This document shows positions 1-8,495 of a DNA stretch of 11,959 bases, in pieces. Position 1 is the stretch's first letter. Every line of letters begins with the position of its first letter. Under the pieces are notes generated by a model. That model saw nothing but the letters and a program-made list of their open reading frames with translations, was not told where the DNA came from and ran no database searches. This DNA is from Bacillota bacterium (GTDB taxonomy: Bacteria > Bacillota > Clostridia > Lachnospirales > Lachnospiraceae): contig JAEWCQ010000020.1 of NCBI GenBank assembly GCA_023390555.1, positions 1-11,959 of the forward strand, written 5' to 3'. Position numbers and translations under genes: made by a program.

Positions 1-3000
1 TATCATTGGAGGCTGGGAGGAAGACTTCAATGGAAACGGCCGTTCGGACCGGGATGAGATTGCAGAGCTTATTTTTTCGCCGGATTATCTGAATATGAAT
101 CTGGTACGCTATAACATCGGCGGAGGCGAAAACCCAAGTCATGACCACATAAAACGTGTGGAAGCACAGATCCCCGGCTGGAAAACAAGTGAAGACAGCG
201 AACTTGATCCGACAGCAGATACTAATCAGATCTGGTTTTTAGACCAGGCGAATACCTATCGGAAAGACGATGTCATCAATGAGGTATTCTCGAATTCGCC
301 GCCGTATTACATGACAAAAAGCGGTTGTTCAACGGGAAATTTCAGTTCTTCAAAAAATAATCTGAATGATGATGCCTATGAGGAGTTCGCGGATTATCTG
401 ACCGAAGTGACGGCGTATCTGGACAATCACCTAAAGACTGCATACGGAACGGGAATAGACTATATTGAGCCGATAAACGAACCGGATACCTCGTACTGGG
501 GAGCCGGAAGCACAAAGCAGGAAGGCTGTCATTTTGATCCGGGCGAATCGCAGAACGAGATCTACACGGATGTACAAAACTCCTTATTGGAAAAGGGACT
601 TTCGGATATCAAACTGACCGGTACGGATGAGACCAGCGTGGATCATGCCATCAGCTCGTTTAACAGCTTATCCCAGAGTGTGAAAACGAGTTTATCTTCC
701 ATCAGTACCCATACATATGGTTCATCAAACAGAGAGGTACTGAGTGATCTGGCTGCATCCTACGACAAAGATCTCTGGATGTCAGAGGTGTGTTATGGTG
801 CTGACGGACACAATCCGGATTCGATGAGCAATACAAATTCGGGCAGCTTCAGCGACAGCATTTTGCAGGATCTTAAGACACTCGGAACCTCTAATTGGGT
901 GGACTGGCAGGTAGTAGACAGCGAGTATGAGTGCCTCCAGACCGATTCCAACTGGGGATTGATTCATGCGGTTTATGAAAGTGACGGACCGGTTGCCGAT
1001 TATCACACGAACCTGGTCGATGAAAACGGAGATGCGAAAGAGGGCGTTCCGTCCTATGGAACCTGGCATATTACCAAGCAGTTCTACACGCTGATGCAGT
1101 ACAGTAAATACATCAAGGCCGGCTACACGTTCATTGATATTGACGATGACAATATGGTGGCAGCTCTTTCACCGGATAAAAGCGAGCTTGTCATTGTTGT
1201 TTCAAACAGCGGAAGTACGGCAAAGAATAAACGCCTTGATCTGAGTGCATTTTCCAATATTGCACAGGTCAAAGAATACCGTACCTCAGATACCGAAAGC
1301 TGTGAAGAAGTGGCAGCAGATCCGGTAAACGGGGGAATCTTATCTATTTCTTCACCGGCATCATCTGTCTCTACCTATGTAATACAGGGAAATGGTTCGA
1401 TGATAAGTGATAATGCATACATCACAAAAACCAATTCCGGTGTGGTGACAACGGCGGATACGGTTGCCTGCAATGCGTCCGAAGTTGGGAAATTCGCATA
1501 TACCGGAAGCTGGAGCAGAAAGACTTCACAAAGTGGTTCTTATAAAGCAGATACACAGAGTACATCCGTTGCAGGCGATACGGTTAGCTATACGTTTGAA
1601 GGCAATCGGGCCATTATCAAGGGAACCAGAAGTACGCAGGGCGGAAAAATCAGCTATACCATTGACGGAGGAACTGTGGCGGAAGTGGATACCAGTGCGA
1701 CAGCGACGTCCTATGGGCAGGTGCTGATTGATACCGGAGAGCTGGGAAGCGGAACCCATACAATACAGATGCAGGTATTGCAGTCAGACAGCGCAGGTAC
1801 AACGGTTGCGATAGATGCAGCGGAAGTATATCATGGAACGATTGAAAAGAAGGCACAGACACCATCGGTTGCAGGCGTCAGCGTATACGATACCACCGCC
1901 GCTGTTTCGTTCAATGAAATCGACAATGCCTCCTCTTATACCGTACGTTTCGGGACAACAGAAGATACGGCGTCCTGGAATGAGGAAGATAAGGTAACCG
2001 GGCAGTCCTCACCGATTGCAATTACAGGGCTTTCGACCGGAACAACCTATTATTTTACAGTTGAGGCGAATGTGGAAGGTCAGTCAGCTGCCGCGTCGGA
2101 GGTCTATGAGGCAGAACTGGAGGCAAACGATTCTCCGTATCTTTATTTCGTGGATGCAGGCGTATCGGACCCGCTGGATACCTCTTTGATTTCTCCGGGA
2201 ATTTATCAGGGAAACCTGGAACAGGCATATGGAAAAGATACTGCAACAGGAAAACTGTGGGGCTATGACAGCTCAGTTGCAAGCGGCGGCAATGGAGGAA
2301 CCGGAATCTGGAGCAGTGTTCGTACCGACGATCAGGATACGGTAGGAAAGGGACTGACCTATCAGTTTGAGTTAGAGCCCGGTACGTATCTGGTTGATAT
2401 AGGAGCATACGATCCGTGGAGTAACAGCGGCCGTTTGGAAGACATTGTCGTTCAGGACAATACGGTCAAGGCCGCCATGGTACCGACAGCAAAAACAACG
2501 GTTTCCTGCAAGGCAGTGGTTGGCGAAGACGGGATTCTGACAGTAAAGGCAGTACGTTCGTCCGGAAATACAAGTCAGTATACGGATCCTTTGATCAGTT
2601 ATATTGCAGTCCGGGCATACAGTGACGATGCGATTGTCGGAGTACAGACACCGGATGCCATAAGTACGGTGAAAGATAAAACACCGGTGCTTCCGTCACA
2701 GGTGACCGTGGAAAAAGCCGATGGAACGACAGCAGCTGCAAATGTCACCTGGGATACAAAGGATGTGAATTTTTCTACGGTATTTTCTTCCGTAACAGTG
2801 GAGGGAACAGTAGCCGGCGTACAAATACCAGTTACGATGCAGGTATATGTAGCACCTGCGAATCTGATCTACTATATTGATTCAGGTAGCACCTCTGCAC
2901 AGTCTGTCATATATCGGGCATTTGCTTCCACGTTCGATTTGTCAAATGACAGTGCGGATCAGACGTATGCGGAAGGTTCCTGGGGCTATGATGCAGACGG

Positions 3001-5410
3001 CGCATCCATCTATGGAACCACATCATCCGATCCTTATACGACCGGCTTATATGCAGGAAGCAATAAGACATTAACCTATACCTTGCCGCTTGAAACGGGT
3101 GACTATGATGTGACCGTCGGTCTTCATGAATGGTGGGGAGTGACACGGCCAATGACCGTAAGCGTGTCTTATGAGGATGCAGACGGCGAAACAACAGCAT
3201 TGAGCAGTGTGGATGTGACGGTAAGCAAGAGTTTGTCCTCTACGTCCGTCAATCTCTCGGCATCTCTGCCGGAGAACGCAAAGAATCTGATCGTGTCTGT
3301 CAAGAAAAACGGCAGTTCCGATCCGGTTATAAGCTGGGTGGCGGTGGCGAAGACCGTGCAGAAAACGGCAAAAGAAAAATTGCAGAGCCTTTACGGGGAA
3401 TATGAAGCTTTGGATTTGGCGGACTATACGTCAGATACTGCTGGTGCACTGGAAACTGCCTTAAAACAGGCACAGACGGTACTGGCAGACAATGACTCGA
3501 CGGATTCTGATTATGATACGGCGAGGACTGCGTTAGAACAGGCAAAGGCAGGTTTGGTGTACAATCCGGACACGCCGGTTGAAGTGACAGGAACCATTGA
3601 AAGACAGGTCACCTACGTCGGCAAGCAGCCGGAACTTCCGCAGACAGTAACGGTCAGAACAAGAGGCGGCGAGGAAAAAGAGGCAGAGATTACATGGAAT
3701 GAAAGTAAGGCTTCTGCTTTGAACAAGGCATATTATTCTTATACGGTAAAGGGCAAAGTCACAGGCACCGGTCTGGCGGTGAAGGCAACCGTCGAAGTGA
3801 TTCCGCAGGATCTGGAATACTTCATTGACTGTGGTACAGCATCTGCGGATTCTGCCGCTTATGATGCCGTAAAGGATGCAGCAGATTTAAAAAATGAGGT
3901 TTCGGATCAGCTTTACTCGCAGGGCAGTAAATGGGGTGTTGTCGCCGGATATGATAATTATTACAGAGATGCTGCGGCCACGGATAAATTCGAAACCGGC
4001 TATTATGGAAAGAATACCGCAGGAAAAGAAAATGGGTATGCGTATAAACTGACTCTGGATCAGGGAATCTATAGTATAATGGTAGCGTCCCATGAGTGGT
4101 GGACGGGACCGCGTACTACCATAGTAAGCGCATCCTATACTGATGCACAGAGTCAGAATGTAACGTCATCGATCAGCGATGGAATTTCCGTATATACCAG
4201 TGTGAAAAATTCTGCGGATAACGGAACACTCGTAGTAACAAAGGACAATACGGAAGTTACCTTAAATATCTATGCATCGACCGATGCGGGAGCGACCGTA
4301 TCATTCATAGGCGTGAACAAATTATCCGATTACATGGTAACTTCGATACAGGTAACACCGCCGTCCAAAACGATTTATAATTACAATGAAGAATTCGATA
4401 CATCAGGTATGAAAGTCATCGCAACCTATACCGATCAATCGGTAAATGAAGTTCCGCTTTCCAATGTCAATATAATAGGCTATGATAAAACCAAGCCCGG
4501 AAAGCAGACGATAACGGTAGAGTATGCGGGAGCAACGGCTGCATTTGATGTAACGGTCAATGAGAAACCGGTGACAGTCGGACAGGTGACAGGAGCTGCG
4601 GTAACGTCTGTTTCTGATAAGCAGTTAAAGCTGACATGGAAGACGGTCAGCGGCGCGACCGGATATGAAGTTTACCGAGCAACCGCGAAAAACGGAACCT
4701 ATCAGAAAATAAAAACACTTTCATCTACAAGTTATGCGGATACGGGCGTAACAACCGGAGAGACTTATTACTATAAGATACGGGCCTATGTCACATCGCA
4801 GGGAAAGAATACTTACGGAGAATTTTCTTCGTCAGTATCGGCAAAGGCTGTCCCGGCAGTAACATCTGCTGTAGTAACATCCGCAGCATACAATCAGTTG
4901 AAAGTGACATGGAAGAAGATCAGTGGAGCGACCGGATATGAGATTTACCGCTCAACTGCAAAAAACGGAACCTATCAGAAGATCAAGACGCTTTCATCCA
5001 CAAGTTATACGGATAAGAGTGTAACAACCGGAAAAACTTATTACTATAAGATCAAAGTATATAAGACAATAAGCGGGAAAAAGGTTTATGGAGCATATTC
5101 TTCCGCTGTTTCTGCAAAAGCAGTACCTGCAAAAACAAGTGCTGCACTTAAAAAAGAATCGTCGACAAAGCTTAAAATCAGCTGGAAAAAGGTATCCGGT
5201 GCAAGCGGGTATGAAATCCAGTATGCAACAAAGAAGGATTCCGGCTATCAGACATTGGCTGCCATCAAAAAAGGGAGTACGACTTCTTACACAAAGACAA
5301 ACCTGAAAAAGGGAAAGACCTACTATGTGAAAGTTCGTGCATACCGTACCGTAAACGGTAAAAAAGTATACGGCAGCTGGTCAACCGTGAAATCCTTGAA
5401 ATTAAAATAA
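1..5410 (+). CDS. Multimodular secreted GH30-type glycoside hydrolase, probable endo-beta-1,6-galactanase (5' end missing)
   Basis: The reading frame is open from base 2 to the TAA at 5408-5410, so the start codon and any signal peptide lie upstream; 1802 residues are visible (residue 1 = bases 2-4). The N-terminal part matches GH30 clan-A hydrolases, especially endo-beta-1,6-galactanase-like members: NIGGG (38-42), SNSPPYYMTKSG (97-108), the acid/base Glu in INEP (E160), QEGCHF (173-178) and the probable nucleophile Glu in LWMSE (E262). The barrel ends near base 1130 and its beta-sandwich near 1390. Then follow a galactose-binding-like sandwich (1412-1834), FN3 (1853-2122), malectin-like (2135-2623), Big_4-like (2636-2848), malectin-like (2861-3355), a FIVAR-like helical spacer (3362-3562), Big_4-like (3578-3802), malectin-like (3809-4324), Big_3-like (4334-4564) and three FN3 repeats to the end. 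There is no LPXTG signal, SLH or dockerin. It would act outside the cell on a beta-galactan, probably type II arabinogalactan side chains. The GH30 call is strong; the substrate is inferred, and related GH30 activities cannot be excluded. Confidence 0.85.
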   Translation, partial: IIGGWEEDFNGNGRSDRDEIAELIFSPDYLNMNLVRYNIGGGENPSHDHIKRVEAQIPGWKTSEDSELDPTADTNQIWFLDQANTYRKDDVINEVFSNSPPYYMTKSGCSTGNFSSSKNNLNDDAYEEFADYLTEVTAYLDNHLKTAYGTGIDYIEPINEPDTSYWGAGSTKQEGCHFDPGESQNEIYTDVQNSLLEKGLSDIKLTGTDETSVDHAISSFNSLSQSVKTSLSSISTHTYGSSNREVLSDLAASYDKDLWMSEVCYGADGHNPDSMSNTNSGSFSDSILQDLKTLGTSNWVDWQVVDSEYECLQTDSNWGLIHAVYESDGPVADYHTNLVDENGDAKEGVPSYGTWHITKQFYTLMQYSKYIKAGYTFIDIDDDNMVAALSPDKSELVIVVSNSGSTAKNKRLDLSAFSNIAQVKEYRTSDTESCEEVAADPVNGGILSISSPASSVSTYVIQGNGSMISDNAYITKTNSGVVTTADTVACNASEVGKFAYTGSWSRKTSQSGSYKADTQSTSVAGDTVSYTFEGNRAIIKGTRSTQGGKISYTIDGGTVAEVDTSATATSYGQVLIDTGELGSGTHTIQMQVLQSDSAGTTVAIDAAEVYHGTIEKKAQTPSVAGVSVYDTTAAVSFNEIDNASSYTVRFGTTEDTASWNEEDKVTGQSSPIAITGLSTGTTYYFTVEANVEGQSAAASEVYEAELEANDSPYLYFVDAGVSDPLDTSLISPGIYQGNLEQAYGKDTATGKLWGYDSSVASGGNGGTGIWSSVRTDDQDTVGKGLTYQFELEPGTYLVDIGAYDPWSNSGRLEDIVVQDNTVKAAMVPTAKTTVSCKAVVGEDGILTVKAVRSSGNTSQYTDPLISYIAVRAYSDDAIVGVQTPDAISTVKDKTPVLPSQVTVEKADGTTAAANVTWDTKDVNFSTVFSSVTVEGTVAGVQIPVTMQVYVAPANLIYYIDSGSTSAQSVIYRAFASTFDLSNDSADQTYAEGSWGYDADGASIYGTTSSDPYTTGLYAGSNKTLTYTLPLETGDYDVTVGLHEWWGVTRPMTVSVSYEDADGETTALSSVDVTVSKSLSSTSVNLSASLPENAKNLIVSVKKNGSSDPVISWVAVAKTVQKTAKEKLQSLYGEYEALDLADYTSDTAGALETALKQAQTVLADNDSTDSDYDTARTALEQAKAGLVYNPDTPVEVTGTIERQVTYVGKQPELPQTVTVRTRGGEEKEAEITWNESKASALNKAYYSYTVKGKVTGTGLAVKATVEVIPQDLEYFIDCGTASADSAAYDAVKDAADLKNEVSDQLYSQGSKWGVVAGYDNYYRDAAATDKFETGYYGKNTAGKENGYAYKLTLDQGIYSIMVASHEWWTGPRTTIVSASYTDAQSQNVTSSISDGISVYTSVKNSADNGTLVVTKDNTEVTLNIYASTDAGATVSFIGVNKLSDYMVTSIQVTPPSKTIYNYNEEFDTSGMKVIATYTDQSVNEVPLSNVNIIGYDKTKPGKQTITVEYAGATAAFDVTVNEKPVTVGQVTGAAVTSVSDKQLKLTWKTVSGATGYEVYRATAKNGTYQKIKTLSSTSYADTGVTTGETYYYKIRAYVTSQGKNTYGEFSSSVSAKAVPAVTSAVVTSAAYNQLKVTWKKISGATGYEIYRSTAKNGTYQKIKTLSSTSYTDKSVTTGKTYYYKIKVYKTISGKKVYGAYSSAVSAKAVPAKTSAALKKESSTKLKISWKKVSGASGYEIQYATKKDSGYQTLAAIKKGSTTSYTKTNLKKGKTYYVKVRAYRTVNGKKVYGSWSTVKSLKLK
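2135..4324 (+). repeat. Three diverged malectin-like modules separated by Big_4-like domains
   Basis: Three copies of one beta-sandwich module lie at about 2135-2623, 2861-3355 and 3809-4324 inside the GH30 gene. Each opens with a short signature (YFVDAG, YYIDSG, YFIDCG), has a glycine/tyrosine core with WGYD or WGVV, and carries a strand of the form G-x-Y-x-V followed by a tryptophan motif. Copies 2 and 3 have HEWW, whereas copy 1 has AYDPW. Big_4-like domains follow copy 1 (2636-2848) and precede copy 3 (3578-3802), each with a TW strand and a final VxGxVxG strand. The copies are diverged at DNA level, so this is an old duplication. Carbohydrate binding is known for malectin folds; the ligand here is unknown. 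Confidence 0.65.
4577..5407 (+). repeat. Tandem triplicate of FN3 repeats, 273-bp period
   Basis: Three FN3 domains of 91 residues end the GH30 protein. The conserved GATG/GATG/GASG codons begin at 4652, 4925 and 5198, an exact 273-base spacing. Copies 1 and 2 are still alike at DNA level, sharing for example a 20-base identical run at 4688-4707 and 4961-4980 and the nearly identical TTATTACTATAAGAT segments. Copy 3 has diverged further. Lysine content rises from copy to copy. This type of basic FN3 tail is common on clostridial surface proteins that lack a covalent anchor; a wall-binding role is inferred. Confidence 0.85.
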
Positions 5411-5411
5411 T

Positions 5412-5416
5412 GGAGG
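5412..5416 (+). promoter_or_regulatory. Ribosome binding site of the GH2 gene
   Basis: GGAGG lies 10 bases before the ATG at 5427 and just after the GH30 stop codon. It fixes the start of the GH2 gene and indicates that the two enzymes are translated from one message; there is no terminator between them. Confidence 0.8.
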
Positions 5417-5426
5417 ATATAATAGT

Positions 5427-8400
5427 ATGAAGACAAAATTAGAGTGGCTGAGCGATCCTACCGTTTTTGCTGTAAACAGACAAAAGGCACATTCTGATCA
5501 TAAATACGATATCCATAGACAAGACGACGAAAAGAACCCTTTGGGTTCTTTTCGCCGTTCCCTGAATGGAGCCTGGTATTTTTCTTATGCCGAAAAACCT
5601 GCTGACAGACAGGCAGATTTTTATCAGATGGATTACGATGTGACAGGGTTTGACCGGATTAACGTTCCTGGGCATATCCAGATGCAGGGCTATGATCGCT
5701 GTCAGTATATCAACACCATGTATCCATGGGACGGCAGAGAGGCAATGCGTCCACCTCAGGTATCGATGGAATATAATCCCGTTGGGAGTTATGTGACATT
5801 TTTTGATTTGCCCAAGCAGATGAAGGGCAAGCGCACGTTTGTTTCCTTTCAGGGCGTGGAAACAGCCATGTACCTGTGGCTGAACGGCAAATTTATCGGG
5901 TATGCGGAAGATGCGTTTACGCCTTCGGAATTTGAACTGACGGAAGTCCTGCAGGAAAAAGACAACAAGCTTGCAGTAGAGGTCTACAAGAGAAGCAGTG
6001 CAAGTTGGATTGAAGATCAGGATTTCTGGCGCTTTTCCGGCATCTTCCGGGAGGTATATCTGTATGCATATCCGGATATGCATGTGGAGGATCTGTTCCT
6101 TCATGCGGATCTCGACCAAGACTACAACAGCGGTCTGTTTACAGCGGAACTTTCATTGACCGGGAATCTGACCGGGACGGTGCAGGCGAAGCTTTTGGAT
6201 TGTGAGAATCGCTGTGTCTTCCATGCCTGTGAAGCAATTACAGGAGCAGATATGGCTATAAAAGGAACGCTGGAACAGGTGAAAAAATGGAGTGCTGAGG
6301 CACCGAATCTGTATCGGTTTGAAATTGAATTACTGGACACAGAAGGAAATCTTGTTGAGTTTATAAAACAGAACGTGGGATTCCGTAAATTTGAGCTGAT
6401 CGACGGTATCATGTGTCTGAATGGAAAACGAATCCTTTTTAAGGGAGTCAACCGCCATGAATTTGATTGCAGATTGGGACGCGCAATTACGGAAGAAGAT
6501 ATGCTCTGGGATATCCGGACATTAAAACGGAATAATATCAATGCGGTTCGTACGTCTCACTATCCGAACCACACAAGATGGTATGAGCTGTGTGATGAAT
6601 ATGGAATTTATCTGATTGATGAGGCAAATCTGGAGAGCCACGGTTCCTGGCAGAAAATGGGTGAGAGTGAACCATCCTGGAATGTTCCGGCATCACTTCC
6701 GGAATGGAAGGACTGTGTCGTGGACCGTGCGGTTTCCATGCTGGAACGCGATAAAAACCATCCGAGTATCTTACTCTGGTCCTGCGGAAATGAATCCTAT
6801 GCAGGAGCGGATATCCTTGCGATAAGCGATTATTTTCACAGAAGGGATGCCTCCCGGATCGTGCATTATGAGGGCGTTTGCTGGAACAGAGCATTTGATG
6901 AAATCAGTGATATCGAGAGCCGGATGTATGCAAAGCCAAAAGAGATAGAAGCATATCTCATGGGGGAACATACGAGACCATACATCAGTTGTGAGTATAT
7001 GCACGCCATGGGAAATTCCTGCGGCGGGATGAGTTTTTATACCGATTTGGAGGAAAAATACGCGGATTATCAGGGCGGATTCATCTGGGATTATATCGAC
7101 CAGGCCATTTTAGTGACAGATGAAACGGGAAAAGAGCGCCTGCTCTACGGCGGCGATTTTGATGACCGTGCGACCGATTATGGATTTTGTACGAATGGAA
7201 TTGTATATGCAGACCGCAGGGTTTCACCAAAGATGCAGGAAGTGAAATATCTGTATGCGAATGTCAAGCTGTCGGTAAGCGAACAGGAGGTTATCATTGA
7301 AAATCAGAATCTGTTTGCGGATACCTCCGCTTACCGGTTTGTATTTTCCGTAAAACGTGAGGATGCCTGTGTTAGTCAGCTGGTAAAAACGGTCGCTGTA
7401 CAGCCGGGTGAAAAAAAGATTGTTCCGTTTGAATTGCAGATTCCGGACCAGGAGGGGGAATATATCTGTGCGGTTTCCATGCAGCTGGCATCCGATACCA
7501 TATGGGCGGGGGCTGGTTACGAAATCGCATATGGACAGTATACGGCAGGGCGGTGGAGCAATCACACGGAAAATAGGCAGGAAACAGCTGCCGTGCAAAC
7601 CGATATGGCAGAAACAGAGAAAAAGGAAAATGGGATGAAAATTATATACGGAGATGTCAATATCGGTGTACAGGGAGCAGGATTTGAAGCGCTGTTTTCC
7701 AAAAGTGAGGGCGGAATTGTTTCACTGCGGTATGATGGAACGGAATACATTACCCGTACGCCGAAGGTCTCTTTCTGGCGTGCGACAACGGATAATGACC
7801 GGGGTATGGGAAGCACCTTTGCAATGGCACAGTGGCTGGCTGCAAGCCTCGGACAGCGTCAGATCGGCAGTCTGTTTGAGGTAACGGAAGAGGCAGATGC
7901 CGTGCGGCTGGTCTTTGTATTTGAGACAGGCTCTGTTCCTTCTTTTCAATTCCGCGTCAGTTACCGTGTACGGTCAGACGGAAAAATCGAGGTCACGATT
8001 TCCTATCCGGGAGTAGAAGGAATCTCGAATCTGCCGTTGTTTGGTATTGATTTTAAATTGAAAAAGGAATATCAGAATGTTTCCTATTATGGATACGGAC
8101 CGGAGGAAAATTATGTGGACCGCAGGTGCGGTGCAAGGCTTGGAACGTATCAGTATACAGCACAGGGAAATTTCTCAGAGTATCTGGTTCCGCAGGAATG
8201 TGGAAACCGGACCGGTATACGCTGGATGTATGTGGATAACGGCAGAGGAGAGGGACTTAAATTTTCTGCGATAACGAAGCCGTTTGAAGGAAGCGTGCTG
8301 CCATATAGTGCTTATGAACTGGAACAGGCCCTGCACCGGGAGGAGCTTCCATCCGTAGAATACAGCTGGGTTCGTATTCTTGCCGCGCAGATGGGGGTCG

Positions 8401-8495
8401 GCGGTGATGACAGCTGGGGAGCGCCGGTTCATGAGGAGTATTGTATTCCGGCTAAATACCCGATGGAAATGACATTTTTTATCTCAAAAATATGA
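5427..8495 (+). CDS. lacZ: GH2 beta-galactosidase, LacZ type, cytoplasmic
   Basis: This 1022-residue protein hydrolyses terminal beta-galactosides to galactose and matches the length of E. coli LacZ (1024). Domain order is the family's: jelly-roll sugar-binding domain (about 40-215) with DQDFWRFSGIFREV, Ig-like domain (216-320), TIM barrel (322-610), a second Ig-like domain, and the C-terminal beta-galactosidase small-chain domain (about 750-1020) with ATTDNDRG, GYGPEENYVDR and MGVGGDDSWG. The acid/base is E456 in WSCGNES and the nucleophile E523 in SCEYMHAMGNS. E403 and H405 in NLESHG complete the Mg2+ site known from LacZ, and D199 corresponds to the Na+ ligand. The RTSHYPNH signature is intact. 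There is no signal peptide or membrane segment, so it should act in the cytoplasm on imported oligosaccharides. It follows the GH30 gene by 16 bases, suggesting that its natural substrate is a short beta-galactooligosaccharide, perhaps beta-1,6-galactobiose, rather than lactose. Family assignment is near certain; the linkage preference is inferred and the symbol reflects homology only. Confidence 0.96.
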   Translation: MKTKLEWLSDPTVFAVNRQKAHSDHKYDIHRQDDEKNPLGSFRRSLNGAWYFSYAEKPADRQADFYQMDYDVTGFDRINVPGHIQMQGYDRCQYINTMYPWDGREAMRPPQVSMEYNPVGSYVTFFDLPKQMKGKRTFVSFQGVETAMYLWLNGKFIGYAEDAFTPSEFELTEVLQEKDNKLAVEVYKRSSASWIEDQDFWRFSGIFREVYLYAYPDMHVEDLFLHADLDQDYNSGLFTAELSLTGNLTGTVQAKLLDCENRCVFHACEAITGADMAIKGTLEQVKKWSAEAPNLYRFEIELLDTEGNLVEFIKQNVGFRKFELIDGIMCLNGKRILFKGVNRHEFDCRLGRAITEEDMLWDIRTLKRNNINAVRTSHYPNHTRWYELCDEYGIYLIDEANLESHGSWQKMGESEPSWNVPASLPEWKDCVVDRAVSMLERDKNHPSILLWSCGNESYAGADILAISDYFHRRDASRIVHYEGVCWNRAFDEISDIESRMYAKPKEIEAYLMGEHTRPYISCEYMHAMGNSCGGMSFYTDLEEKYADYQGGFIWDYIDQAILVTDETGKERLLYGGDFDDRATDYGFCTNGIVYADRRVSPKMQEVKYLYANVKLSVSEQEVIIENQNLFADTSAYRFVFSVKREDACVSQLVKTVAVQPGEKKIVPFELQIPDQEGEYICAVSMQLASDTIWAGAGYEIAYGQYTAGRWSNHTENRQETAAVQTDMAETEKKENGMKIIYGDVNIGVQGAGFEALFSKSEGGIVSLRYDGTEYITRTPKVSFWRATTDNDRGMGSTFAMAQWLAASLGQRQIGSLFEVTEEADAVRLVFVFETGSVPSFQFRVSYRVRSDGKIEVTISYPGVEGISNLPLFGIDFKLKKEYQNVSYYGYGPEENYVDRRCGARLGTYQYTAQGNFSEYLVPQECGNRTGIRWMYVDNGRGEGLKFSAITKPFEGSVLPYSAYELEQALHREELPSVEYSWVRILAAQMGVGGDDSWGAPVHEEYCIPAKYPMEMTFFISKI
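5523..5559 (+). other. Intragenic hairpin near the 5' end of the GH2 gene
   Basis: Bases 5528-5539 (CGAAAAGAACCC) and 5543-5554 (GGGTTCTTTTCG) are perfect reverse complements around a TTT loop. After one A/C mismatch (5527/5555) the pairing continues for three pairs plus a possible G-U pair. The core GAACCC-TTT-GGGTTC is flanked by AAAA and TTTT, which resembles a weak bidirectional intrinsic terminator or an RNA stem. It is wholly inside the coding sequence, about 100 bases after the start codon. The pairing is directly visible; any function is unproven. Confidence 0.6.

Noticed and set aside
677..694. TGAAAACGAGTTTA resembling a CcpA cre site
   Set aside because: It misses the conserved right-half CA and other positions, and it lies inside the GH30 catalytic coding region. 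No better cre-like site was found near the promoter at 8493-8501.
4075..4080. TATAAT inside the GH30 gene as an internal promoter
   Set aside because: The matching -35 position (4052-4057, ACTCTG) does not resemble TTGACA, there is no TGN extension, and the site is deep in coding sequence.
5347..5360. TACCGT/ACGGTA inverted repeat near the end of the GH30 gene as a terminator
   Set aside because: The arms are only 6 bp with a 2-base loop, no T-tract follows, and the repeat is explained by the conserved TVNGKKVYG codons.
5360..5410. Sortase, SLH or dockerin anchor at the GH30 C-terminus
   Set aside because: The protein ends directly in the third FN3 repeat (SLKLK) with no LPXTG, hydrophobic segment or dockerin calcium loops.
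5439..6119. Long open frame (226 codons) on the minus strand inside the GH2 gene
   Set aside because: It is antisense to a strongly conserved LacZ-type sequence, has no recognisable domain, and its make-up follows from the codon bias of the + strand gene.
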